Assembly (NCBI RefSeq): GCF_029960785.1
Contig: NZ_JASBQE010000017.1
Coordinates: forward strand, 1 to 64,000
DNA length: 64,000 bases
Origin: Polyangium sp. 15x6
GTDB lineage: Bacteria; Myxococcota_A; Polyangia; Polyangiales; Polyangiaceae
Reading direction: 5' to 3'
Part shown: positions 1-8,300 of the stretch, piece after piece
How positions within the stretch are numbered: position 1 is the stretch's first letter
How the letters are laid out: each line of letters starts with the position of its first letter
Program-made: the position numbers and the translations under genes
Notes under the pieces: model-generated
What the model was told of the DNA's origin: nothing
What the model saw: the letters and a program-made list of their open reading frames with translations, nothing else
Databases searched by the model: none

Positions 1-1146
1 GTCGCCGTCTCCACGATTCCCGCGGCGCCCCCGTCGCGCCCGCCGCCCGTCCCCGCGCCGGTTCGTCCTGGAACAACGTCGTCCGCGGAGGGCGGCCGCG
101 GGCCGAGCCCGTGGGCCGGCGGCGCGCCCGGCGGCGTGGCCCCGGGGCGCGAGACGCTCGGTACGGCGGCGGCTGCGGCCGCAGCGGCAATCGCGGAGGC
201 GCCCAAGGATTCGGCGTCCGACGGCGGCGCGCTCGGCGCATCGAACGAGGCCGCGGGCGTGCGCCCGTGGAGCGCGCCGCGGCGGGAGATTCGCGCGCTC
301 GTCGCCGAGGAGGAGGCGCAAAAGCCCGTCATCGTCCGCGAGCTGCTCCACCTCGTGTGGTTCGAGCCGAGCTTCGTGCCGCGCATCCGGCGCGTGCCCG
401 CGTGGAAGCGGCTGCTCTCCGAGCTCGAGCAGCGCGGCGCCGACAAGGAGATCGACGACGTGCTCGCCGGCAAGGAGGCCTGGGAAATCGAGGATCGCCG
501 CGAGATCTTCGAGATCCTCGCCCGCGCCGATCGAATGGACGACCGGAGCCTCGTCGAGCTCATGGACCAGGCCATTCGCGAGGACGGGAAATACGCGACG
601 CCGATCGTGCTCGTGGGCGGCGAGGTCGAGACGCCATTCGACGAGATGGAGACGCTGAAGGCGCTCTCGACCGCGGCGGCGCCGCTCGTCGGGCCCACGG
701 ACGAGGGGCTGAAGGCGGCCGTCGAGGCGGCGGACAAGTTCATCGCGCGCTCGGGTTTGTCGTGGGCGCCCGTCGTGCCGGAGGGTTTGTCGAACCGGAT
801 CCGCGAGGCGTTCGCCCGGGAGAAGAAGGGTTTGCCCGCGGACGCGCTCGACATGCAGGCCGAGCGGGCGCTGCTCGGCGGGCGTCATTACCAGAAGCGC
901 GAGGTGCTCGGCGGGACGTACCTGCGGCTGCTCCTGCGCATTCATTCGGACAGCCAGCCCATCGTGGCCTATGCGCCGGACGCGGTCGCCCGCAAGCTGC
1001 CGATGTTCCGCAAATTCCGGGCGCGGCTCGTGGGCGAGCTGCATCCGGCACAGGACCAATACGAGGGGCGGGGCGAGGCGCTTCGGGCGCTCGCGATCGG
1101 GACGGTCACGGTGCCGGAGCGGGGGACGGCCGGGGCCAAGGGTTAA
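1..1146 (+). CDS. 3' part of a large protein, possibly DUF2169-type (T6SS-associated)
   Basis: The frame is open from the first base of the window, so the real start lies upstream and only the C-terminal 381 residues are seen. The first 80 or so residues are a Pro/Ala/Gly-rich linker. From about residue 90 the protein is a charged, mostly helical domain with the segment LLHLVWFEPSFVPRIRRVPAW. My recollection is that this kind of tail ends long myxobacterial DUF2169 proteins, which sit beside type VI secretion genes; that is recall, not a search result. The nearby VgrG/PAAR block at 4.6-17.2 kb fits such a role. No catalytic motif is visible. Confidence is high for coding and low for family. 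Confidence 0.6.
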   Translation, partial: VAVSTIPAAPPSRPPPVPAPVRPGTTSSAEGGRGPSPWAGGAPGGVAPGRETLGTAAAAAAAAIAEAPKDSASDGGALGASNEAAGVRPWSAPRREIRALVAEEEAQKPVIVRELLHLVWFEPSFVPRIRRVPAWKRLLSELEQRGADKEIDDVLAGKEAWEIEDRREIFEILARADRMDDRSLVELMDQAIREDGKYATPIVLVGGEVETPFDEMETLKALSTAAAPLVGPTDEGLKAAVEAADKFIARSGLSWAPVVPEGLSNRIREAFAREKKGLPADALDMQAERALLGGRHYQKREVLGGTYLRLLLRIHSDSQPIVAYAPDAVARKLPMFRKFRARLVGELHPAQDQYEGRGEALRALAIGTVTVPERGTAGAKG

Positions 1147-1203
1147 TGGGGGAGCCCCACCCTGGCGACGGCGGCGCCTGGCCCCACATGCGGGCCAAGG
1201 CGC

Positions 1204-1539
1204 ATGACGGAGCTCATTGGCTGGGTCAGCTCGTTCATCCTGCTCGCCACGCTCACCGGGCAAAACTGGAAACAGTGGCGCAGCGGATCGGTGGCCGGCG
1301 TGTCGAAATGGTTGTGGATCGGGCAAACCGCGGCCTCGATCGGGTTCACGTCGTACAGCGTGCTCCTGGGAAACTGGGTCTTCATGGCCACGAACGCGCT
1401 CCTGCTCGTCAATGGCCTCGTCGGCTTCGTGGTGGTCCACCGCCACCGCCGGAGGGCGCGACGCACGGAACAGGCCGGCCGGCACGTCAGCGAGCGGGCT
1501 TTCGTGCATTCTGCGGCGAAGCGCGCTCGCTCGGTTTGA
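1204..1539 (+). CDS. SemiSWEET/PQ-loop-like small membrane protein
   Basis: Predicted 111-residue protein with three hydrophobic helices (about residues 3-20, 37-57 and 59-79) and a basic cytoplasmic tail. The order matches a single triple-helix SemiSWEET unit, a family that dimerises to form a sugar uniporter. The conserved-looking stretch TLTGQNWKQWRSGSVAGVS follows helix 1, where PQ-loop proteins carry their helix-end motif. The ATG lies 57 bp after the preceding gene. The last 53 bp overlap the end of the convergent histidine kinase gene, so the poorly conserved tail (residues 94-111) may reflect that overlap. The substrate cannot be inferred. Confidence 0.65.
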   Translation: MTELIGWVSSFILLATLTGQNWKQWRSGSVAGVSKWLWIGQTAASIGFTSYSVLLGNWVFMATNALLLVNGLVGFVVVHRHRRRARRTEQAGRHVSERAFVHSAAKRARSV

Positions 1540-3169
1540 CGGGGAGGGTGAACGAGAACGTCGTCCCCGCGCCGAGCTTGCTGTCGACGGAGACGGTCCC
1601 GCCGTGGGCCTCGACGATCCCCTTGACGATGTACAGGCCGAGCCCCGTTCCCGCGCCGCGCACTGCCCGCGGGCGCCAGTAGCGATCGAAGAGGCGCGGG
1701 ACGTCCTCCTGCTTGATGCCCGGCCCGGTGTCGGCGACCGAAAGTCGCCCCGAGGCGCCGTCGAGCCCGGCGGAGAGCGTGATCGCCCCGCCCCTGGGGG
1801 TGAACTTCAATGCATTGCCGACGAGGTTCGAGAGGGCCTGGATGACCCTTCCGCGGTCGCATGTCAGCGGCAGAGGGTGGCCCAGCGGGCGGGTGCCGAG
1901 CTTGATTTCCTTTTGCTCGGCGAGCGGCGCGTGGATCTCGGCGACCTCGGCGAGGAGCACGTCGACCTCGCACGGGCCGAGCTCGAGCGTCATTGTGTTC
2001 GCCTCGATGATCGCGGCGTCGAGGAGGTTGTGGAGCAGCTGCATCGCGTGCTCGGCTGTCGCCTTGAGTTTTTGCGCCCGCTCCCGGACCCGTTTCCCCG
2101 CTTCGTCTTCCGGCGCCGCTCGTATCATGGACGTGGCGACCAGCATGATCGCCGAGAGAGGATTCCGGAGGTCGTGCGCCGCGATGGCCAGCGCCTCCTC
2201 CCGCGCGAGCCGCGCCCGCTGCTCCGCCTCGTAGAGGCGCGCCCGCTCCAGGGCCTGCGCGCATTGCTGGGCGAGCGTGCACATGTACGCCCGATCGTCC
2301 TGGTTGATCCGGCAAGTATCGAGGTACGTGACGCCGAGCGCCCCGATCGTCCGATCGCCGACCTTCATCGGGATGACCACCCAGGTCTTGGCCCAGCGCT
2401 GCGACGGCGCGTCGGGGTAGGCCGCGCGGAATGCCTCCTGGGAGGCGTACACGAGGAGGCGGCCGGTGCGGATGCAATCAGCGGACGGCAAGGCTGCGGT
2501 GAGGGGAATGCGGCGAAATCGCTCGGAGCTTTCTTCCGGATAGCCGGGGGCGAGGAGGACCTCGATCATGCCGCCCTCGGCCTGCAACGCAACGTAACCC
2601 GCGTCGGCGTAGACTGCGGCGAGCCCCTGTTCGAGCACGACGTCCGCCACCTGCGTGGGCGTCAGGGCACGAGCGAGCTCGGACGTGATCGTCTGGAGGC
2701 GCGCCATCCGCGCCTCGGCAAGCTCGACCCGGATGCGCGCCGCCCGTTCGCCGGCGAGGGCCCTCTCGCGCGCCTCCTCGGAGCGCTTGTAGCGCTCGAT
2801 TTCGTGTATGACTTCGAGGATGTGAAGAGGAGCGCCCGAAGGGCCGCGGGCCAGGGAGCGGGTGACGGCGACCCAGAGCGGCGAGCCATCCCTTCGCAGC
2901 AAGCGCTCTTCGTTCGTGGCGGATTGGATGACGCCCTCGCGCAATACCTGAATGTGCTGGAGGGCCGCCTCCGCGTCGTCCGGATGCCTGAGGTCTTGCG
3001 CGGGGCGCCCCTCGAGCTCGTCCAGCCTGCGGCCGAGCGAATCGCAGAGCTTCGGGTTGGCGCGGAGCAAGATGCCATCGAGAGAGACGAACGCCATCCC
3101 CACGGCGGCCAGATCGAACGTCGCGTCGGGTCGCTCCCCTAGGTCTGCCATGGTGTGGCTCGACTCCAT
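1487..3169 (-). CDS. PAS-GAF sensor histidine kinase
   Basis: 560 residues with no membrane helix, so probably a cytoplasmic two-component sensor. A PAS domain (about 15-130) is followed by a short coiled coil, a GAF domain (about 165-310) and a complete kinase core. The H box reads AAHDLRNPLSAI with the phospho-accepting His. The N box is LSNLVGNALKF, and the G boxes are VADTGPGIK and GTGLGLYIVKG. All ATP-binding motifs are intact, so it should be active. No response regulator lies next to it; the partner is probably elsewhere. It is divergent from the GAF protein at 3332 across a 162-bp intergenic region. A second ATG seven codons downstream is an alternative start. Confidence 0.93.
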   Translation of the reverse strand: MESSHTMADLGERPDATFDLAAVGMAFVSLDGILLRANPKLCDSLGRRLDELEGRPAQDLRHPDDAEAALQHIQVLREGVIQSATNEERLLRRDGSPLWVAVTRSLARGPSGAPLHILEVIHEIERYKRSEEARERALAGERAARIRVELAEARMARLQTITSELARALTPTQVADVVLEQGLAAVYADAGYVALQAEGGMIEVLLAPGYPEESSERFRRIPLTAALPSADCIRTGRLLVYASQEAFRAAYPDAPSQRWAKTWVVIPMKVGDRTIGALGVTYLDTCRINQDDRAYMCTLAQQCAQALERARLYEAEQRARLAREEALAIAAHDLRNPLSAIMLVATSMIRAAPEDEAGKRVRERAQKLKATAEHAMQLLHNLLDAAIIEANTMTLELGPCEVDVLLAEVAEIHAPLAEQKEIKLGTRPLGHPLPLTCDRGRVIQALSNLVGNALKFTPRGGAITLSAGLDGASGRLSVADTGPGIKQEDVPRLFDRYWRPRAVRGAGTGLGLYIVKGIVEAHGGTVSVDSKLGAGTTFSFTLPVKPSERASPQNARKPAR

Positions 3170-3331
3170 CTTTCGCCATGGACGGCTTCGTCGGACACCT
3201 CGATATGTTCCGCAAATGCGTGGACAGCGGCCGCAGATCGCGCGTACATTTCTCAGGATCTAGTCTACACGCAAGTGGGGGGCGGAAGGTAGACACACGC
3301 ACCAAGCTTTCGCCAGAGAGGGGAGGGGGCC

Positions 3332-4567
3332 ATGGGCACGGTATCCGTGGAAGGTGTCCTCGAGGCAGGGCGGCTTTACCGGTCGACGGGCGCCATTTCG
3401 TCGAAACTTTTACGTCCGCAAGTGCTGCGTTCCTGGGAGCGCTCGCATCTGGGCGGAGCCGATCCGCGACGTCCGCGCGCCGAGGGGCTCGGCGCTCTCG
3501 ACGTCGAGCGCCTGCGGGACCGACACGACGCGCTCCTCCGCGCCGCGCAGCCGTACATGCAAGCGCTCTCGCGCGCCTCGGGGCGCGAGCGGCACGCGGC
3601 CATGCTGGGGGACGCGCGGGCGGTGGTCCTCGACGTGTTCGGCGACGAGCGGACGATCCATGGCCCCGAGCCTTTCCCCGGTCCCGGCGCGTTGCTCGAC
3701 GAGGCGGCTTGCGGGGCGAACGGGATTGGCACGGCGATCGCGGAAAAGGGATACGTGGAGCTCGTCGGCCCGGAGCATTTCATCGAAGGGTTTCACGCGT
3801 TCACTTGCCAGGGGACCCCGCTGCGCGACGGCACCGGGGCAACGGCCGGCGTGCTCAGCGTCTCCGTGCGCAGGCCCGAGGTCGGTCATCGGCTGCGCGA
3901 AATCATGCTCTGCGCCGCGCACGGCATTGAAATGGAGCTCTTGGCTGCGCGGCTGGAGGAGGATTTGAAGCGGGTGCTCGTGGCGCGCGGGCAGCTCACC
4001 GAGGCGCTCGATCGGCTGCTCGGGGACATCCTCCAGGTGCAGGCGGCCGTGCGCCTTCGGCTGGAGTTTGCCGCGGAGGAGCTCTCCTTCAACCGATGGA
4101 CGCACGCCCGCGAGCTCCTCGCGCTCGCGACCACGGTCCTCGAACGGTTCCGGCAGCACGCGGCCTTGTGGAGATTGCTCGCGTGGGACGATCCCGCCGC
4201 GTCGCGTCCGGTTCATCTCGACGCGCTGGTGCGTGATCTTTTGGAATTGCTCCAGACCGAGGCGTCCATGCACAACGTCGAGGTCGTCCTCCACGACATC
4301 GAGCCCATCGTGATCGAGGCGGATCCGAGTACCTTGTCACGATCGGTCTTTCGTCACCTGCTCGGGGCCATGCGGGCGGCCCGCGGCGGCGCGATGCAGG
4401 TGGACCTGCGCCGGAATGCCGAGGGCGCCGAGCTGCAAATTCTACCCATCCCCGGCCCGGGCATGGCGCGGGTGAGCCTCGCGTCTTGGAAGCTCGTGGT
4501 GCCGGGCCGCCTGATCCTCTCGCCCGATCGGGTCGAAGGGATCGCCGGGGCGTGGCTCAGCTCGTGA
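3332..4567 (+). CDS. GAF-domain regulator with degenerate kinase-like C-terminus
   Basis: 411 residues. The N-terminal half resembles the sensory region of AcoR/DhaR-type sigma-54 activators, with a GAF domain (about 60-205) containing ANGIGTAIAEKG. The C-terminal half does not carry an AAA+ or DNA-binding module. Instead it resembles the dimerisation and ATPase folds of a histidine kinase (about 210-400), but I see no H-box His or glycine-rich N/G motifs, so it is probably not a working kinase. A strong AGAGGGGAGGG ribosome site precedes the ATG. Its stop lies 6 bp from that of the convergent amidase gene. The divergent sensor kinase at 3169 is a plausible functional partner. Confidence 0.8.
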   Translation: MGTVSVEGVLEAGRLYRSTGAISSKLLRPQVLRSWERSHLGGADPRRPRAEGLGALDVERLRDRHDALLRAAQPYMQALSRASGRERHAAMLGDARAVVLDVFGDERTIHGPEPFPGPGALLDEAACGANGIGTAIAEKGYVELVGPEHFIEGFHAFTCQGTPLRDGTGATAGVLSVSVRRPEVGHRLREIMLCAAHGIEMELLAARLEEDLKRVLVARGQLTEALDRLLGDILQVQAAVRLRLEFAAEELSFNRWTHARELLALATTVLERFRQHAALWRLLAWDDPAASRPVHLDALVRDLLELLQTEASMHNVEVVLHDIEPIVIEADPSTLSRSVFRHLLGAMRAARGGAMQVDLRRNAEGAELQILPIPGPGMARVSLASWKLVVPGRLILSPDRVEGIAGAWLSS

Positions 4568-4573
4568 ACGAAT

Positions 4574-5305
4574 TCAGAGATTGGTCGGCCGGGGCCGCGG
4601 GATGGGCACGTTCTTCGGCAGGCTGGAGTCCTCGCTGAAGATGGCCTTGTTCGCGAGGATGAAATCCTCGACGCCGTCGGCGATCTCGGCCGCGATCTCG
4701 CTCTGCTTCGTCTGGCAGGCCGTGCGGTCGGCGTCGTTCGAGATAAACCCGAGCTCGATCAGCACGGAGGCTTTCGTCTCCTTGCCGAAATTGTTCTTGT
4801 TGAGCACGTGGAGATCGCTCCTGGGACTGATGGGCCCCTCCTTCTTGGGCTTGACCACCTTGGCGCGCGCGGAGATCGCAGTCGCGAGCTTGACCGAGTT
4901 CTTGAAGCTCGGGTGATGGCAGACCGACTGGCCTGTCGCCGACGCGCCGGCCGCGTCGAGGTGGAGGCTGATGAAGATGTTTGCCTTCTTCTCCTTGGCG
5001 ATGTTGGTCCGCCAGTGGAGCCTCCTCCGGAGCTCGCTGATATCGCCGTCGCGCGTCAGGTGCACCGACTCGACGCAGCTGGTCTTCGCCTCGAGCTTCG
5101 GCTTCAGGAGCTTTCCGATGGCGAGCGCGAGGTCCTTCTCGTAGATCTCGCCATGGACGCAGCCGGGGTCGATGGGGTAACCCTTCTTGAGCCGGTCTCC
5201 GTGCCCGGGATCGATGACCACGATGACGGCGCATTTCTGGACGGCGCTGCCGTCGCTCTGCTCCGCTGCGAGCGCCTGTTGCTGCTCCGGGGATACGGTC
5301 GCCAT
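4574..5305 (-). CDS. N-acetylmuramoyl-L-alanine amidase, likely T6SS effector (copy 1)
   Basis: 243-residue Amidase_3 enzyme predicted to cut the amide bond between muramic acid and the stem peptide. The zinc and catalytic residues are all visible: His in DPGHG, Glu in YEKDLALAI, His in ISLHLDA and Glu in LIELGFISN. It has no signal peptide and lies last in the VgrG-PAAR-DUF4123-VgrG-amidase run, which suggests delivery through the type VI spike rather than the general export route. The C-terminus ends in the proline-rich VPIPRPRPTNL; the same motif begins the M15 peptidase at 36282. It is paralogous to the amidase just upstream. No obvious immunity gene is adjacent. A GGAGG precedes the ATG. 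Confidence 0.9.
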   Translation of the reverse strand: MATVSPEQQQALAAEQSDGSAVQKCAVIVVIDPGHGDRLKKGYPIDPGCVHGEIYEKDLALAIGKLLKPKLEAKTSCVESVHLTRDGDISELRRRLHWRTNIAKEKKANIFISLHLDAAGASATGQSVCHHPSFKNSVKLATAISARAKVVKPKKEGPISPRSDLHVLNKNNFGKETKASVLIELGFISNDADRTACQTKQSEIAAEIADGVEDFILANKAIFSEDSSLPKNVPIPRPRPTNL

Positions 5306-5421
5306 GAGGAATCGAACCTCCGATGTCGTCGAACCATCAAGAAGCGTGAACTGTTGGGCGGGGCGATCGTCTTCGCTTTCGCCCGAGAATTTTTGTTTCT
5401 CTCCTCGGAGCGGAGCCCTCG

Positions 5422-6141
5422 TCAGGGGCCGCAGAGCGCGGCGCGGTTGGCGCTCACGTACGAGCAGATCCCCTCGCAGAGCCAGCCCGCGATGTTGTCT
5501 TTGTTGTCGATCACGGCCTTTCGGTCAGCGTCATTGGAGATGAAGCCGAGCTCGAACAACGCGGCGGCCTTCACCGATTGGAAGATGGTGGAGTCGCGAT
5601 AGATGCCGAGCTTCGTCGATTTCCACTTGTACGTCGCGAGCACGCTGAGCCCCGACGTCTTGATGGGCGGCTGGCGCCACGCGATCGGAAGCTTGTACTC
5701 CGTATACAGCGCGCTCGCGAACTTCGCGCTCTCCGCCTTGTTCGACGACTTGTGGTTGTAGAACACCTCTTTGCCGTTGGCCGAGGCCTTCTCGAAGGAG
5801 TTCATGTGAATGCTGAGGAACACGTCACACTTCTTGGCCACCGCGACCTGCTGGCGCCACAGGAGCTTTGGCTGCGAGGGATTGTCGACGTTGCCCTCGC
5901 GGGTCAGGTGCACCGACTCGATGAGATCGGTCTTCGCGGCGAGCTTGCCCTTGAGCAGCTTCGAGATATCGAGGACGATGTCGCTCTCGTTGAGGCCGCC
6001 GCCGACGGCCCCCGGATCGATGGTGGTGCTCTCGTCGTGCGAGTCGCCGTGCCCGGGATCGATCACCACGACGACGGCGCACCGCTGCACGCCATTGCCC
6101 GTCCCCGCGACCTGCTGCTGCTGCTGCTCCCCGACCTTCAT
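5422..6141 (-). CDS. N-acetylmuramoyl-L-alanine amidase, likely T6SS effector (copy 2)
   Basis: 239-residue Amidase_3 protein, paralogous to the one at 4574-5305. It keeps His in DPGHG, Glu in LNESDIVLDI, His in FLSIHMNSF and Glu in FELGFISN, so it should be active. The central substrate-binding part differs strongly from copy 1 (here it contains YTEYKLPIAWRQPP), hinting at different peptidoglycan specificity. It begins with a short glutamine run (QQQQQ). Its start overlaps the stop of the upstream VgrG gene by 4 bp, so the two are translationally coupled, strong context for VgrG-delivered cargo. No signal peptide is present. Confidence 0.91.
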   Translation of the reverse strand: MKVGEQQQQQVAGTGNGVQRCAVVVVIDPGHGDSHDESTTIDPGAVGGGLNESDIVLDISKLLKGKLAAKTDLIESVHLTREGNVDNPSQPKLLWRQQVAVAKKCDVFLSIHMNSFEKASANGKEVFYNHKSSNKAESAKFASALYTEYKLPIAWRQPPIKTSGLSVLATYKWKSTKLGIYRDSTIFQSVKAAALFELGFISNDADRKAVIDNKDNIAGWLCEGICSYVSANRAALCGP

Positions 6142-8285
6142 ACCGGGATCGGGCTCCCGTCCCCGTCGGCGGGATCATCGATGGTAAACTGGTCCGGGGC
6201 GTGATCATTCGGGCTTTCGTCGGACGTGGCCGCCTCTTCGGGCGCGGGCGGGTCGAAGGGCCCCTCGGGCTTCGAGCCGCTACCGTCGCCGGGCTCGCCG
6301 CGCTCGTTGATCCACACCATCGTGCCCCAGATGGTGATGCCGGCGCCGTCGAGATTGATGAAGCCGCCGGCGCCCTTGATCGTGGCCGCGCCGCCCGCCT
6401 CGCCGACCCACTCCTCGCCGGCCACGTGGTGAATCTCTTGGCCCGCCCGGAGCGCGCTCCTGCCCTCGACCTTCTCGTGGCGGCTCTTCTTCACCGTGAG
6501 GGATTGCTTGCCGTCGATCCGCTCGCGCCGGCTGCCCTTCACCACGAGGTGGACGTCTTTGTTGTACGTCTCGTTCTTGTTTTGCTTCGTGACCTCGTCG
6601 TAATCCTTGCCGACCCAGAACTTGCGATTGCCGAGGGTCTGCTCGGACTCGTCGTTCTTCACGAGCTTCTGCCGGTCGTGGACGATCGTGGCGAACTCGT
6701 CGTTGTTGACGTTCCGGTTGCGGTCCTTCTGCGCCTGCTGCCAGACGAGCTCTTTCTGCGCGAGATCCTCGAACATGATCTCGTTGAACCCGTCCGAGCC
6801 GAGCGACGAATCGCTCTTCCACGTGCTGCGCGTCTTGTCCTGCGGCAGCTTGTACGGGACCTGCTGGGCGGCGTTGTAGACGCGCCCCACGATGATCGGG
6901 TGGTCGGGGTCGCCTTCGAGGTACGAAATCAGCACCTCCTGGCCGATGCGGGGCACGGTGATCATGCCATACCCCATGCCGCCCCAGCCCTGGCTCACGC
7001 GGATCCAGCACGAGCTCTGCTCGTTCTTCTGCCCCTCGCGATCCCAGTGGAATTGCACGCGCACCCGGCCGAACTCGTCGACGTGGATCTCCTGGCCCGA
7101 GGGCCCGACGACCGTCGCGCTTTGCAAGCCGTTGATGCGCGGCTTCGGCGTTTGCCTTGCCGGACGATAAGGCGCCTCGGCGAAGAACGCGTGGCCGTAG
7201 AAGTTGAAATCGCCGGTGTCCGTGCCTTCGAGCGAGGCGCCGACGACGAGCAGCTGCCGGCTCTCGGGGAGCGCCGCATGCGGGTGGCGCGCCATCGAGA
7301 AGATCACGCCCGGCGCGAGGTCGAACGTGTTCGCCGCGAAGGAGACCATCCGCTCGCCCGTGCGCTCGGCTTCGAGGACACGCGTCGAGAGCTCCGTGCC
7401 GTACTTGCCATCGTGACGCGCGAAGCCTCGATCGTCGGCGTTCGGCGTGCCCTCGGCCTTGCCCGTCTCGACGAGGAACGAACCCGCGTCGTAATGGTAT
7501 TGCTCGAGCTTGCCCTCGATGCCGGCCGTCGGCTCGGCCTTGCCGAAGAGGGTGAGATCGGGCTTGCGCGGATCGTAATCGCGGAACGTCGCCGCGCCGG
7601 GGCGAACCTCGCGTCCGAAGCGCACGCGGCTGATGAACTCCTTCTCGGCCGCCTCGTTCGGGTTGTCCACGTACGGAATGGGCGGGCCGGAGCGGGGCGT
7701 GTTCGTCTGGATGCGATCGCCGAAGACGAGCGTCGTGCCGCGCTCGGGGTGCTCGCTCAGGGTATACGCGATGCCCGCCTCTTCGAGGAGGCGGCACATG
7801 AAGGCGTAATCGGTCTCCCGGTACTGGACCTTGTAGTCGAGCTTCGGGTACCGGTCGCGCTCGATACGCCAGGTCGGCCGGATGTTCCACTCGCCGAGGA
7901 GGCGATCGATGATGTCCGGAATCGAGAGCTGCTGGTAGATGCGATTGCCCTGGCGATGCGTGAGCAGCCAGAGCTCCGGCACGATGTGGATGTGGTACGT
8001 CGAGAGCCCGTCCTCGGCGGTGACCTCCTGCAGCGCGTGCGCCTGCTCGGCGCGGGACACGATGCCCGTCCACGTGCGCTGGGCGCCGCTCTGCACGTGG
8101 GCATACCCTGCGTGCAGGCGGAAGCCCGCGGGATGGCCGACCGCGGCCCCGAGGTCGAGGCTATGGTCCGGCGAGCGGACGAGGAGGTGGATCGAAAAGA
8201 GGTTCGAGACGGATTCCCGGACGGAAAAGCGCCGCACGTAGAGGTCGCGTTGACCGGAGGCGAGGGAGAGCTCGAGGTTTGCCAC
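6138..8285 (-). CDS. vgrG: VgrG spike protein, type B (module 2)
   Basis: 715-residue type VI secretion spike (TssI). The N-terminal two thirds combine the gp27-like base and gp5-like OB fold, with the family landmarks SRVRFGREVRPG, EIHVDEFGRVRVQFHWDREG and SCWIRVSQGWGGMGYGM. Next comes the repetitive beta-helix needle (about 510-670) and an acidic, Pro/Asp-rich tail of about 45 residues that ends GSPIPV. No extra enzymatic domain is fused. The gene lies 15 bp after the FHA-DUF4123 adaptor gene and overlaps amidase copy 2 by 4 bp, so it probably carries that amidase. It pairs with the type B VgrG at 11755-13863. Confidence 0.97.
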   Translation of the reverse strand: MANLELSLASGQRDLYVRRFSVRESVSNLFSIHLLVRSPDHSLDLGAAVGHPAGFRLHAGYAHVQSGAQRTWTGIVSRAEQAHALQEVTAEDGLSTYHIHIVPELWLLTHRQGNRIYQQLSIPDIIDRLLGEWNIRPTWRIERDRYPKLDYKVQYRETDYAFMCRLLEEAGIAYTLSEHPERGTTLVFGDRIQTNTPRSGPPIPYVDNPNEAAEKEFISRVRFGREVRPGAATFRDYDPRKPDLTLFGKAEPTAGIEGKLEQYHYDAGSFLVETGKAEGTPNADDRGFARHDGKYGTELSTRVLEAERTGERMVSFAANTFDLAPGVIFSMARHPHAALPESRQLLVVGASLEGTDTGDFNFYGHAFFAEAPYRPARQTPKPRINGLQSATVVGPSGQEIHVDEFGRVRVQFHWDREGQKNEQSSCWIRVSQGWGGMGYGMITVPRIGQEVLISYLEGDPDHPIIVGRVYNAAQQVPYKLPQDKTRSTWKSDSSLGSDGFNEIMFEDLAQKELVWQQAQKDRNRNVNNDEFATIVHDRQKLVKNDESEQTLGNRKFWVGKDYDEVTKQNKNETYNKDVHLVVKGSRRERIDGKQSLTVKKSRHEKVEGRSALRAGQEIHHVAGEEWVGEAGGAATIKGAGGFINLDGAGITIWGTMVWINERGEPGDGSGSKPEGPFDPPAPEEAATSDESPNDHAPDQFTIDDPADGDGSPIPV

Positions 8286-8300
8286 GGCATTGACTCCGAA

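Noticed and set aside
1143-2477. Minus-strand frame overlapping the SemiSWEET-like gene and the histidine kinase
   Set aside because: It is an out-of-frame reading of the histidine kinase gene with a Pro/Arg-rich product.
5306-5345. tRNA-like T-arm on the minus strand (GGAGGTTCGATTCCTC)
   Set aside because: Only the T-arm-like hairpin is present. No acceptor, D or anticodon arm fits upstream, and the GGAGG serves as the ribosome site of the amidase gene.
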